Both the position numbers and the translations under genes were made by a program. The notes beneath the pieces are model-generated. The model did not search any database, had not been told where the DNA came from, and worked only from the letters and a program-made list of their open reading frames with translations. 47,932 nucleotides of DNA. It comes from Streptomyces sp. CNH099 (GTDB lineage Bacteria > Actinomycetota > Actinomycetes > Streptomycetales > Streptomycetaceae). Positions within the stretch are counted from its first letter, which is position 1; each line of letters starts with the position of its first letter. The DNA is taken from contig AZWL01000032.1 of the NCBI GenBank assembly GCA_000514715.1, positions 1 through 47,932 of the forward strand. The letters are read 5' to 3'. This document shows positions 1 to 6,928 of this stretch, piece after piece.

Positions 1-530
1 CCGTCGAAGGACAGCACGACGGTCCAGCCGAGGTACCGGTCCAGCCACTCGTACGGGCCGACCAGGTGCGGGACGAGGAACAGGGCGCCCCACAGGCCGT
101 AGACGATGGAGGGGACGGCGGCCAGCAGGTCGATGACGTAGGCGATGGGCGCCGCCAGCTTCCGCGGCGCGTAGTGGGTGATGAACAGCGCGATGCCCAC
201 GGCGATCGGCACCGCGATGGCCATCGCGATGACCGACGAGACGACCGTGCCGAAGGCCAGCACGGCGATGCCGAACTTCGGCGGGACGGAGTTGGCGTCC
301 CACTCGAAGGTGGTGAGGAAGTTGCCCTCGTTGTCCGCGAGGGCGATGGAGGCGCGGTACGCGAGGAACGCGGCGATCGCGCCCATGATCAGCAGCAACG
401 TGATCCCGGACCCCTTGGACAGGCCGGAGAAGATCTTGTCGCCGCGGCGGGCGCCGCCCTTGCCGTCCGCCAGCAGGACCCGTGGCGGCGGTGGGGCGGG
501 GGTGTCTATGTCGGTGGGTGGAGCAGTCAT
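1..530 (-). CDS. pstC: Phosphate ABC transporter permease PstC (N-terminal part, runs off the window)
   Basis: One of the two membrane subunits of the high-affinity phosphate importer PstSCAB. The 176 visible residues start with a Pro-rich cytoplasmic tail (about 1-25). A first membrane segment lies at about 42-58 and a second at about 87-117 (AFGTVVSSVIAMAIAVPIAV). The family-typical stretch LLAAVPSIVYGLWG is at about 135-148. The ATG at 530 has GGAG eight bases upstream. It lies 130 bases downstream of pstS on the same strand, the normal pst order, so pstA and pstB are expected beyond the left edge. Assignment rests on motifs plus context; the C-terminal half is not in the window. Confidence 0.93.
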   Translation of the reverse strand, partial: MTAPPTDIDTPAPPPPRVLLADGKGGARRGDKIFSGLSKGSGITLLLIMGAIAAFLAYRASIALADNEGNFLTTFEWDANSVPPKFGIAVLAFGTVVSSVIAMAIAVPIAVGIALFITHYAPRKLAAPIAYVIDLLAAVPSIVYGLWGALFLVPHLVGPYEWLDRYLGWTVVLSFD

Positions 531-608
531 ACGGGAATCTCCGGTCTGGTGTGGGGCGATGGCGCGGTCTGCGCCCGCGTCCCGGCGGCGGTGCACCGGA
601 TGGCCCCC

Positions 609-641
609 CGCCGGCCGGACGGGGTGGTTCGCCGGCCGGCG
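609..641 (-). promoter_or_regulatory. Intercistronic hairpin between pstS and pstC
   Basis: A perfect 10-bp inverted repeat (CGCCGGCCGG / CCGGCCGGCG) with a 13-base loop lies in the 130-base pstS-pstC spacer, with no U-run. Such a hairpin could act as a partial terminator or 3' stabiliser that gives more pstS than pstC mRNA, as is common for binding-protein genes. The role is inferred; the repeat is seen directly. Confidence 0.5.
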
Positions 642-660
642 GAGGGGCGGTTCAGGAAGG

Positions 661-1809
661 TCAGGACAGGCTGTCGACGGTCTCGGCGACCTCGGCGGCC
701 ATGTCCGCGGGCAGCGGGGCGTAGCCGACGTCGATGACCGACTGCTGGCCAGCCTCGCTGGCGGTGTAGCTGAGGAAGGACTTCATCGCGTCCAGGGACT
801 CCGGCTTGTTGCCCTTGTCGCACGCGATCTCGTACGTCACCAGGGTGATCGGGTACGCGCCGTCCTCCTTGGTGGCGTAGTCCAGCTCCAGCGCCATGTC
901 GGGCGCCTCGCCGACCCGCTCGCCGACGCCGATGGCCGTGGAGGCGTTCTCCACGGTGGCCGCGACCGGCTCGGCGGCGCCGGTGTCCAGCATGACGGTG
1001 GTCAGGTCGTTGGCCTCGGCGTGCGAGATCTCCATGTACGAGATGGCCCCGTCGGTCTGCTTCACCTGCGAGGACACCCCGGCCGAGCCGGAGGCGGCCT
1101 GGCCGCCCTCGATCGGCCACTTCTTGTCCGCCTCGTGCGGCCAGGCGTCGGGCGTGACCGTGTTGAGGTAGGCGGTGAAGTTGTCGGTGGTGCCCGACTC
1201 GTCGGAGCGGTGCACCGGCTGGATCTTCAGGTCGGGCAGCTCGGCGTCGGGGTTCAGCGCGGCGATGGCGTCGTCGTTCCAGTTGGTGATCTCGCCGCTG
1301 AACACGTTCGCCATGGTCTCGGCGTCGAGCACCAGCTCGTCCACGCCCTCGACGTGGTACGCGACGGCGACCGGGCCGCCGACCATCGGCAGGTTGATGC
1401 CCTTGCCGTCGGTGCAGACCTCCATGGACTTCTCGACCTCTGCCGGCTCCAGCGCGGAGTCGGAGCCGGCGAACGCGGTCTGGCCGCTGAGGAACTCCTC
1501 GATGCCGGCGCCGGAGCCGACCGGCTTGTAGTTGACCGTCACGTCGGGGCAGGCGGCCTGGTAGTCGGCGACCCACTGCTGGATGGCGTTGTCCTGGGCG
1601 CTGGAGCCCGAGGCGAGCAGCTCGCCGCTGCCGCCGCACTGGATGTCGCCGCCGGCGGCGGCGCTGCTCTCGCTGCTGCCGTTGCCGTTGGCGTTGTCGT
1701 CGCCGGAGTCGGAGTTGTCGTCGGAGCCGCACGCCGAGAGGACGAGGGCGCTGGAGAGGGCGAGTACGCCTGCGGCGGTGCGGTACCGGATCGTGCGCTG
1801 AGACTTCAC
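661..1809 (-). CDS. pstS: Phosphate-binding lipoprotein PstS
   Basis: Extracytoplasmic phosphate receptor of the Pst importer, anchored to the outer face of the membrane. I chose the GTG at 1809 because AAGGAAAG sits six bases before it; an ATG nine codons upstream (1836) lacks a comparable site. A lipoprotein signal peptide ends at LVLSAC, putting the lipidated Cys at residue 27, followed by a Gly/Asn/Ser-rich linker. Phosphate-contacting loops are recognisable: GSGAGIEEFLSG, FAGSDSAL and SDESGTTDNF. The 382-residue length is normal. The 78-base spacer to the regulator gene upstream holds an AT-rich tract (about 1849-1870) but no clear PHO box, so it may be read from the regulator promoter as well as its own. 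Confidence 0.96.
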   Translation of the reverse strand: MKSQRTIRYRTAAGVLALSSALVLSACGSDDNSDSGDDNANGNGSSESSAAAGGDIQCGGSGELLASGSSAQDNAIQQWVADYQAACPDVTVNYKPVGSGAGIEEFLSGQTAFAGSDSALEPAEVEKSMEVCTDGKGINLPMVGGPVAVAYHVEGVDELVLDAETMANVFSGEITNWNDDAIAALNPDAELPDLKIQPVHRSDESGTTDNFTAYLNTVTPDAWPHEADKKWPIEGGQAASGSAGVSSQVKQTDGAISYMEISHAEANDLTTVMLDTGAAEPVAATVENASTAIGVGERVGEAPDMALELDYATKEDGAYPITLVTYEIACDKGNKPESLDAMKSFLSYTASEAGQQSVIDVGYAPLPADMAAEVAETVDSLS

Positions 1810-1887
1810 TGGGGACTTTCCTTCCTGAGGCCGCACTCCAGAGGCGGCTTGATAACAAACAAATCGAGATACACGGGCATGTGGGGT

Positions 1888-2604
1888 CTAGGGCAGCTCC
1901 GCGGTCGGCGGCACGAAGCGGTAACCGACGTTGCGGACGGTGAGGATGATCCGGGGATCGTGGGGGTTGTCCCCGATGCGGTCGCGCAGCCGGCGGATGT
2001 GCACGGCGATCGTGTTGGACTTCGGTGCGCTGCCGCCCCACAGCTCGGCGCTGATCTGGTCGCGGGTGACGACCTTCTCGGAGTTGGCCACCAGCAGGTG
2101 CAGCAGTTTGAACTCGCGGAGCGGCAGCTGCACCAGCCGGCCGTCGACCCGGGCCTCGAAGGTGGCCGGGTTGACGCTGTACGGGCCGGAGGCGACCGTC
2201 TGGTCCACGTCGTACGTCGCCGGGCTGGCGACGCCGAGCATCTTCAGGACCTCGTACGGCCGGTAGGGGCGGGCGACGCAGGCGCTCGCCCCCGCGGTGA
2301 GCGCCTCGACGGCGTCCTCCGCGTCGTCGGGGCCGACGCCGATGATCACCGGCGTGGCGCTGCGGCGCCGCAGCACCTCCACCACCCGGGCGCCGGGGAC
2401 GAGCGGCAGCTTGGCGCTGACCAGCACGGCGTCGGGGGACTGCAGGCCGACCTGGAGGAGCGCCTCCGCCCCGTCCGAGCAGAAGACGACCTTCACCTGA
2501 TGGCCCGACAGGTGCTCCGCCAGTTCGTGCGCCACCTGTTCGTCCGGATCGGCGAGCAGCAGCACGTGTCCGTGCCGCTGGCCGGGTATCGCCGGTGTGT
2601 CCAT
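1888..2604 (-). CDS. OmpR/PhoB-type transcriptional regulator with degenerate receiver
   Basis: Two-domain regulator: a receiver-like domain (about residues 10-125) and a C-terminal winged-helix DNA-binding domain (about 140-235) with REFKLLHLLVANSEKVVTRD and VHIRRLRDRIG, ending in NVGYRF. The receiver lacks the phosphorylation site. The position normally Asp in LLDLMLP is Ser63 in LVSAKLP, the acidic pair near the N-terminus reads AD, and the conserved Lys before Pro is Arg (ARPYRP). It therefore probably works without phosphotransfer. ATG 2604 is preferred because a GAAGGGGGTGG tract precedes it; ATG 2637 would add eleven residues. It sits just upstream of pstS on the same strand with a PHO-box-like repeat before it. 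It is not the canonical PhoP, and no histidine kinase is adjacent. Confidence 0.88.
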   Translation of the reverse strand: MDTPAIPGQRHGHVLLLADPDEQVAHELAEHLSGHQVKVVFCSDGAEALLQVGLQSPDAVLVSAKLPLVPGARVVEVLRRRSATPVIIGVGPDDAEDAVEALTAGASACVARPYRPYEVLKMLGVASPATYDVDQTVASGPYSVNPATFEARVDGRLVQLPLREFKLLHLLVANSEKVVTRDQISAELWGGSAPKSNTIAVHIRRLRDRIGDNPHDPRIILTVRNVGYRFVPPTAELP

Positions 2605-2668
2605 CGGTGGGTCACCACCCCCTTCGTCGCGTCTCATGAAAATCCGTGCTGGAGGACTCGGCCGGTGG

Positions 2669-2690
2669 TGACGGTTAACTGAAGGTGAAC
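2669..2690 (-). promoter_or_regulatory. PHO-box-like direct repeat upstream of the pst-locus regulator
   Basis: On the minus strand two 11-base units, GTTCACCTTCA and GTTAACCGTCA, are exactly adjacent, 65 bases before the regulator start. They resemble the 11-bp direct-repeat units bound by actinobacterial PhoP (GTTCACC core). The second unit differs from the core at one position. Binding by PhoP is inferred. Confidence 0.6.
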
Positions 2691-2735
2691 ATCGGAACAG
2701 GAGTGCGTGATCCCGTTATCGGTCCGTTATGAACG

Positions 2736-2756
2736 GCGTGATCCGCGGCGTCACGC
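2736..2756 (-). terminator. Possible weak terminator after the second pstS-like gene
   Basis: A GCGTGA / TCACGC inverted repeat with a nine-base loop begins about 40 bases after the stop of the minus-strand PstS-like gene. There is no T-tract, so it may instead be a mere local palindrome. Confidence 0.25.
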
Positions 2757-2795
2757 GCCCCCCGGATCGCGTTCGCGCCCCCCGGCCGGGCCGCC

Positions 2796-3833
2796 TCACA
2801 GGCCGCCCGAGCCACCCGAGTCGCCGCCGGTGTCCCCCGTACCGCCGGGGCGGGCGCTGTCCTTCTTCAGCCGCTCCACATCGCGCTGCAGCTTGTTCTC
2901 CTGCACCTTGCTGAGCGGGATGTAGCCGGCCTCCGACGCGAAGTCCGTGTGGTTCTCCACGTAGAACTCGACGAACGTCTCCACCTCGGGGCGCTCCAGC
3001 GCCTTCGCCGACGGGTAGATGAACAGCGGCCGGGCCAGCGGCTTGTACGAGCCGTCCTGGACCGACGCCGTGCTCGGCGCGACGCAGCCGTCGCCGGCGT
3101 CGATCTCCAGCGCGCGCAGCTTGTCGCGGTTCTCGGCGAAGTAGGTGAAGCCGAAGTAACCGAGGCCGCCGGAGTGCTCCGCGACCCCCTTGACGAGGGT
3201 GTTGTCGTCCTTGCTCGGGGTGAAGTCGGAGCGGGACGCCTTCTCCTCGCCGTTGACGGCCTCGGTGAAGTAGTCGAACGTGCCCGAGTCGGTGTCCGGT
3301 CCGTAGAGCTGCAGCGGCTCGTCCGGGAACGCGGGGTCGACCTCCTGCCAGCTGGTCAGCGCGGAGCCGGGCTCCCAGATGCGCCTGAGCTGGTCGGTGG
3401 AGATGCAGTCGATCCAGTCGTTGGAGCGCGGGACGACGACGGTGAGCGCGTCGTTGGCGACGGTCAGCTCCCGGTAGGGCACGTCCCAGTTGGCGCAGGT
3501 CTCCTTCTCGAAGTCGTTGATCGGCCGGGAGGCGTCGGAGATGTCCGTCTCGCCGGCGCAGAACCGGTCGAAGCCGCCGCCGGTGCCCGAGGCGTCGACC
3601 TTGACCCGCACCCCGGTCTCCTGCCGGCCGAAGCGCTCGCCGGCGAGCCTCGTCAGCGGCTCGACGGTGCTGGAGCCGTCGATCGTGACGGTCCCCGTCA
3701 GCCGGTCGGCCTCCGCCTCACCGGCGCTCGCCTCGCTCTCCCCGCCGCAGGAGGCGAGGGAGGCGACGGCCGCCGGGGCGAGGAGGAGGGCGCCCAGGCG
3801 GGCTGCGGTCCGCTTCGTCTGCTTCGTGCTCAT
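2796..3833 (-). CDS. Second PstS-family phosphate-binding lipoprotein (orphan)
   Basis: PstS-like periplasmic-binding-type protein of 345 residues. A lipoprotein signal peptide ends at SLASC (Cys29). Ligand-loop motifs are IDGSSTVEPLT, DASGTGGGF, GETDISDASRP and TDSGTFDYF, as in PstS proteins that bind phosphate through Ser/Thr backbone contacts. The C-terminus is a charged segment (about 305-330) followed by a Gly/Asp tail. It differs clearly from the PstS at 661-1809 and has no permease or ATPase beside it, so it may serve the neighbouring Pst system or act as a separate phosphate scavenger or sensor. A PHO-box-like repeat lies 84 bases upstream. The ribosome site is weak (GAGAG close to ATG). 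Confidence 0.9.
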   Translation of the reverse strand: MSTKQTKRTAARLGALLLAPAAVASLASCGGESEASAGEAEADRLTGTVTIDGSSTVEPLTRLAGERFGRQETGVRVKVDASGTGGGFDRFCAGETDISDASRPINDFEKETCANWDVPYRELTVANDALTVVVPRSNDWIDCISTDQLRRIWEPGSALTSWQEVDPAFPDEPLQLYGPDTDSGTFDYFTEAVNGEEKASRSDFTPSKDDNTLVKGVAEHSGGLGYFGFTYFAENRDKLRALEIDAGDGCVAPSTASVQDGSYKPLARPLFIYPSAKALERPEVETFVEFYVENHTDFASEAGYIPLSKVQENKLQRDVERLKKDSARPGGTGDTGGDSGGSGGL

Positions 3834-3916
3834 CGGCTCTCACTGCTCTCCGCTGATCGATTCGGACATAACTCGGGTCCTGTATCGAACTGACGGCAGT
3901 CGGCCATGCGGGGCGG

Positions 3917-3938
3917 CTTCGGTTAGCGCCGGGTGAAC
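3917..3938 (-). promoter_or_regulatory. PHO-box-like direct repeat upstream of the second pstS
   Basis: On the minus strand GTTCACCCGGC is followed directly by GCTAACCGAAG, two 11-base units of PHO-box type, of which the first fits the GTTCACC core best. Position and orientation suit PhoP control of the PstS-like gene starting at 3833. The rest of the 343-base spacer 3834-4176 holds this site, a GC-rich stretch and the palindrome at 4077. Confidence 0.55.
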
Positions 3939-4076
3939 AGTGGACGACCCGGACATGACGCCGTTACGCATCCGTGAGGAAGGTTCGGATGGCGGAGTGA
4001 AAGCGCAGGTGAGGGTGGGTGTGCGCGCGGGCTGGGCGAGAGGCGCGCGGCGGGGCGCGCGGTGCGCGCGGGGGTC

Positions 4077-4108
4077 GCTAGATCGGATCTAGCGGGCGCT
4101 TGCCCGCG
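4077..4108. promoter_or_regulatory. Perfect palindrome plus adjacent hairpin before the FMN reductase gene
   Basis: GCTAGATC-G-GATCTAGC (4077-4093) is a perfect inverted repeat with 8-base arms and one central base, containing two CTAG tetramers, which are scarce in such GC-rich DNA. It abuts a second inverted repeat, GCGGGC-gctt-GCCCGC. Together they end about 70 bases before the FMN reductase start, where a dimeric repressor could sit. No cognate regulator is adjacent; function is inferred. Confidence 0.55.
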
Positions 4109-4176
4109 TCTGGCGCCTGAAGGGTGAACGGCCCGGGCGCCCCGCCCGGCGCCGGCCGAGACCCGGGAGGTGCCCG

Positions 4177-4809
4177 ATGCGCAACGGTGAGTCCGGCGAG
4201 CGGGGTGCGCTCGGCCCGCACGGAACGACCCGTGCACCCGAGCCGCTGCGCGTCGCCTGCATCCTGGACGGCACGGCCGACGCCGAGTGCCGCCCCCCGG
4301 CGGTCGTGCCCTGGCTCGACGGCCTGGCCGGCGAGCGCGGCGACCTGGCGCTGTCCGTCGTCGACCTCGCGCACTACGACCTCCCGCCGCACTATGCCGG
4401 GCACCCGGCCGGGCAACTGCACTCGTTCACCGGGGAGCTGGCGCGGGCCGAGGGGTTCGTCGTCGTCACCCCCGAGTGCAACCGGAGCTTCCCCCCGCAG
4501 CTCAAGCAGGCCATCGACCTGAGCTACGACGAGTGGCACGCGAAGCCGGTCGGCTTCGTGTCGTACGGCTTCGGCTGCGACGGCGTGCACGCGGTGGAGC
4601 AGCTGCGCTCGGTCTTCACCGAGCTGCACACGGTCACCGTGCGGGACGCCGTCGGAATGGACCTGCGCCTGACCGATGAGAAGTTCCCGGCCGGCGGGTC
4701 CATCTACTCGGACGGGCTGGTACGCGCCGCCGGCGCCCTGCTGGACCAGCTCACCTGGTGGGGCCTGGCCCTCCGGGAGGCCCGCGCGGCGCGGCCGTAC
4801 GTGGCGTAG
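4177..4809 (+). CDS. NADPH-dependent FMN reductase family protein
   Basis: Flavodoxin-fold reductase that would transfer hydride from NADPH to FMN or a quinone/azo-type substrate in the cytoplasm. The family segment VVTPECNRSFPPQLKQAIDL, followed by EWHAKPVGFVSYG, corresponds to the flavin-binding PEYN...LKNAID...W..KPV..VSYG signature, here with Cys in place of the usual Tyr. A roughly 25-residue N-terminal extension precedes the first beta strand (RVACILDG). GGGAGGTG four bases before the ATG fixes the start. The 210-residue length is usual. It is followed by a repeat-filled spacer and a drug-export ABC pair on the same strand, so it may share their transcript. Confidence 0.85.
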   Translation: MRNGESGERGALGPHGTTRAPEPLRVACILDGTADAECRPPAVVPWLDGLAGERGDLALSVVDLAHYDLPPHYAGHPAGQLHSFTGELARAEGFVVVTPECNRSFPPQLKQAIDLSYDEWHAKPVGFVSYGFGCDGVHAVEQLRSVFTELHTVTVRDAVGMDLRLTDEKFPAGGSIYSDGLVRAAGALLDQLTWWGLALREARAARPYVA

Positions 4810-4814
4810 CGGAA

Positions 4815-4880
4815 ACCGTACACATATACCGAACACATACATACCGAACACATACATACCGAACACACATACCGAATGCT
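4815..4880 (+). repeat. AT-rich tandem repeat, 15-base unit
   Basis: Between the FMN reductase stop and the ABC ATPase start, ACCGAACACATACAT occurs twice exactly (4828-4842 and 4843-4857). It is flanked by 13-base variants (4815-4827 and 4858-4870) and a partial copy (4871-4880). The block is far richer in A/T than anything nearby and ends about 20 bases before the ATPase start. The unit is not palindromic. It could be an iteron-like operator array or a slippage product. The upstream reading frame also runs through it, encoding a Tyr-Arg-Thr-His repeat, but that frame is not a gene. Confidence 0.8.
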
Positions 4881-4901
4881 GGAGAACCTGGAGAGAACGA
4901 C

Positions 4902-5903
4902 ATGACCAACGACCCGTCCGGCCCGGCGATCGAGACGTCGGGACTGGTGAAGGTGTTCGGCGAGACCCGCGCGGTGGACGGCGTCGATCTCGTCGTCCCC
5001 CGCGGCACCGTCTACGGCGTCCTCGGCCCGAACGGCGCCGGGAAGACCACCACCGTCAAGATGCTGGCCACCCTGCTGCGCCCCGACGGCGGCGAGGCCC
5101 GGATCTTCGGCAAGGACGTCGTGCACGACGCGAACGACGTGCGCTCCCTGGTCAGCCTCACCGGCCAGTACGCCTCCGTCGACGAGGACCTGACCGGCAC
5201 CGAGAACCTGGTGCTGCTCGGCCGCCTCCTCGGGCACAGGCCCGCCGCCGCGCGGGTGCGCGCCGCGCAGCTGCTGGAGGCGTTCGGCCTGGCCGACGCC
5301 GCGGCGAAGCAGGTGAAGAACTACTCCGGCGGCATGCGGCGCCGCATCGACATCGCCGCGTCCATCCTCAACACCCCCGACCTGCTGTTCCTCGACGAGC
5401 CGACCACCGGCCTCGACCCGCGCAGCCGCAACCAGGTCTGGGACATCGTCCGCGCGGTCGTCGCCCAGGGCACCACCGTCCTGCTCACCACGCAGTACCT
5501 GGACGAGGCCGACCAGCTGGCCTCCCGTATCGCCGTCATCGACCACGGCAAGGTCATCGCCGAGGGCACCAAGGGCGAGCTGAAGGCGTCCGTCGGCGCC
5601 GGCTCCGTCCACCTCCGGCTGCGCGACGCCGCGCGGCGCGCGGAGGCGGTCGCCCTGCTGGAGACCGCCCTCGCCGGCGTCCAGGTGCAGCTGGAGCCCG
5701 ACCCCGTCGCGCTGACGGCCCGCGTCGGCGACGGCGACAACGGAAACGGGGCCGCGGCGCAGGCCGCCGCCGCGCTGGCCGAGCTGGCCCGCGCGGACAT
5801 CACCGTCGACAACTTCTCGCTGGGGCAGCCCAGCCTGGACGAGGTCTTCCTCGCCCTCACCGACCGCCCGGCCGGTGCCGAGACCCAGGAGGCAGCAGCA
5901 TGA
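4902..5903 (+). CDS. DrrA-type daunorubicin-resistance family ABC transporter ATP-binding protein
   Basis: Cytoplasmic ATPase of an ABC exporter of the DrrA family. Walker A GPNGAGKT is at 42-49, the signature YSGGM at 141-145, Walker B LLFLDEP at 161-167, and the H-loop region lies in TTQYLDEADQL. A C-terminal extension (about 230-325) typical of DrrA-like ATPases ends in SLDEVFLALTDR. GGAGAG six bases before the ATG decides the start; the open frame upstream runs back through the tandem repeat but has no good start signal. Its stop overlaps the permease start by four bases (ATGA), so the two are translationally coupled. The substrate is unknown; there is no biosynthetic cluster in view. Confidence 0.95.
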   Translation: MTNDPSGPAIETSGLVKVFGETRAVDGVDLVVPRGTVYGVLGPNGAGKTTTVKMLATLLRPDGGEARIFGKDVVHDANDVRSLVSLTGQYASVDEDLTGTENLVLLGRLLGHRPAAARVRAAQLLEAFGLADAAAKQVKNYSGGMRRRIDIAASILNTPDLLFLDEPTTGLDPRSRNQVWDIVRAVVAQGTTVLLTTQYLDEADQLASRIAVIDHGKVIAEGTKGELKASVGAGSVHLRLRDAARRAEAVALLETALAGVQVQLEPDPVALTARVGDGDNGNGAAAQAAAALAELARADITVDNFSLGQPSLDEVFLALTDRPAGAETQEAAA

Positions 5904-6754
5904 GCACCGCGACCGAGACCCAGACCCGCACCGAGGAACTCGCGCCGGTCACCACCGAGAGCCTGGCGGAGTTGCTCGTGGCCAAGGAGCGGCCGCCACG
6001 GCCCAGTGCGTGGTCCGCCTCCCTGACCTTCGGCTGGCGGGCCGTGCTCAAGATCAAGCACGTGCCCGAGCAGCTCTTCGACGTCACCGCCTTCCCGATC
6101 ATGATGGTGCTGATGTACACGTACCTCTTCGGGGGTGCGCTGGCCGGCTCCACCTCGGACTACCTGCAGTACCTGCTGCCGGGCATCCTGGTGATGAGCA
6201 TCGTCATGATCACGATGTACACGGGCGTCTCCGTCAACACCGACATCGAGAAGGGCGTCTTCGACCGCTTCCGCTCGCTGCCGATCTGGCGCCCCGCGGT
6301 GATGGTCGGCTACCTGCTCGGCGACATGCTGCGCTACGCCATAGCGTCGGTCGTGATGATCGGCATCGGCCTCATCATGGGCTTCCGCCCGGACGGCGGC
6401 GTGGTGGGCGTGCTCGCGGGGGTGGCGCTGCTGATCGTCTTCTCCTTCGCGTTCTCCTGGATCTGGACGATGTTCGGCCTGCTTCTCCGTACGGAGAAGT
6501 CGGTCATGGGCGTCAGCATGATGTTCCTGTTCCCGGTGACGTTCCTCAGCGACATCTTCGTCGACCCGAAGACGATGCCCGGCTGGCTGCAGGCGTTCGT
6601 CAACAACAACCCGGTCACCCACCTCGCCTCCGCGGTCCGCGACCTGATGCACGGCGACTGGCCGGCCTCGGACATCGCCTGGACCCTGGGCTGGGCGGGC
6701 GTGATCGTGGCGGTCTTCGGCCCGATCACGATGCGCCTCTACGCCAGGAAGTAA
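5900..6754 (+). CDS. DrrB-type ABC-2 family drug-export permease
   Basis: Membrane partner of the preceding ATPase. An N-terminal cytoplasmic segment of about 60 residues precedes the ABC-2 membrane region: FPIMMVLMYTYLFGGALAG, then YLLPGILVMSIVMITMYTG. The family-typical loop DIEKGVFDRFRSLPI and the FVNNNPVTHL segment near the C-terminus are present. About six membrane spans fit 284 residues. The start overlaps the ATPase stop (ATGA). A strong GC hairpin follows. Export of a hydrophobic compound is the family role; substrate unknown. Confidence 0.94.
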   Translation: MSTATETQTRTEELAPVTTESLAELLVAKERPPRPSAWSASLTFGWRAVLKIKHVPEQLFDVTAFPIMMVLMYTYLFGGALAGSTSDYLQYLLPGILVMSIVMITMYTGVSVNTDIEKGVFDRFRSLPIWRPAVMVGYLLGDMLRYAIASVVMIGIGLIMGFRPDGGVVGVLAGVALLIVFSFAFSWIWTMFGLLLRTEKSVMGVSMMFLFPVTFLSDIFVDPKTMPGWLQAFVNNNPVTHLASAVRDLMHGDWPASDIAWTLGWAGVIVAVFGPITMRLYARK

Positions 6755-6769
6755 CCCATTCCGGCCGAC

Positions 6770-6807
6770 GACCGGGTCCGCCCCCGCGGGAGGGGGCGGG
6801 CCCGGTC
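6770..6807 (+). terminator. Terminator after the DrrAB-type pair
   Basis: GACCGGG(tc)CGCCCCC / GGGGGCG(gg)CCCGGTC forms a long GC-rich stem with a tiny loop, 15 bases after the permease stop. There is no U-tract, as is usual for streptomycete terminators. Confidence 0.7.
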
Positions 6808-6819
6808 GCGTGCGTCTGC

Positions 6820-6825
6820 TAGGTT
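6820..6825 (+). promoter_or_regulatory. Candidate -10 element of the MFS gene
   Basis: TAGGTT fits a -10 hexamer and lies about 100 bases before the MFS start, just after the terminator. No convincing -35 is visible. The leader would contain a seven-codon open frame (6833-6853). Confidence 0.35.
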
Positions 6826-6928
6826 CGTGCGCATGTTCCTCCCCCGTGCATGAGAGCCGGCGCCGCCGCGCCCGCCGGGCGTGGCAGTACGCCGCCCCTG
6901 CACGCGTCTGCCGTTGAGGAACACCGCC

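Noticed and set aside
4815..4880. CRISPR-like repeat array
   Set aside because: Units are directly adjacent without unique spacers and no cas genes are present; the same applies to the nonamers at 28001-28099.
4177..6754. Antibiotic biosynthetic gene cluster around the DrrAB-type exporter
   Set aside because: No synthase, tailoring or pathway regulator genes occur on either side.
6833..6853. A seven-codon open frame before the MFS gene
   Set aside because: No ribosome site and no known leader-peptide pattern; cannot be supported from sequence alone.
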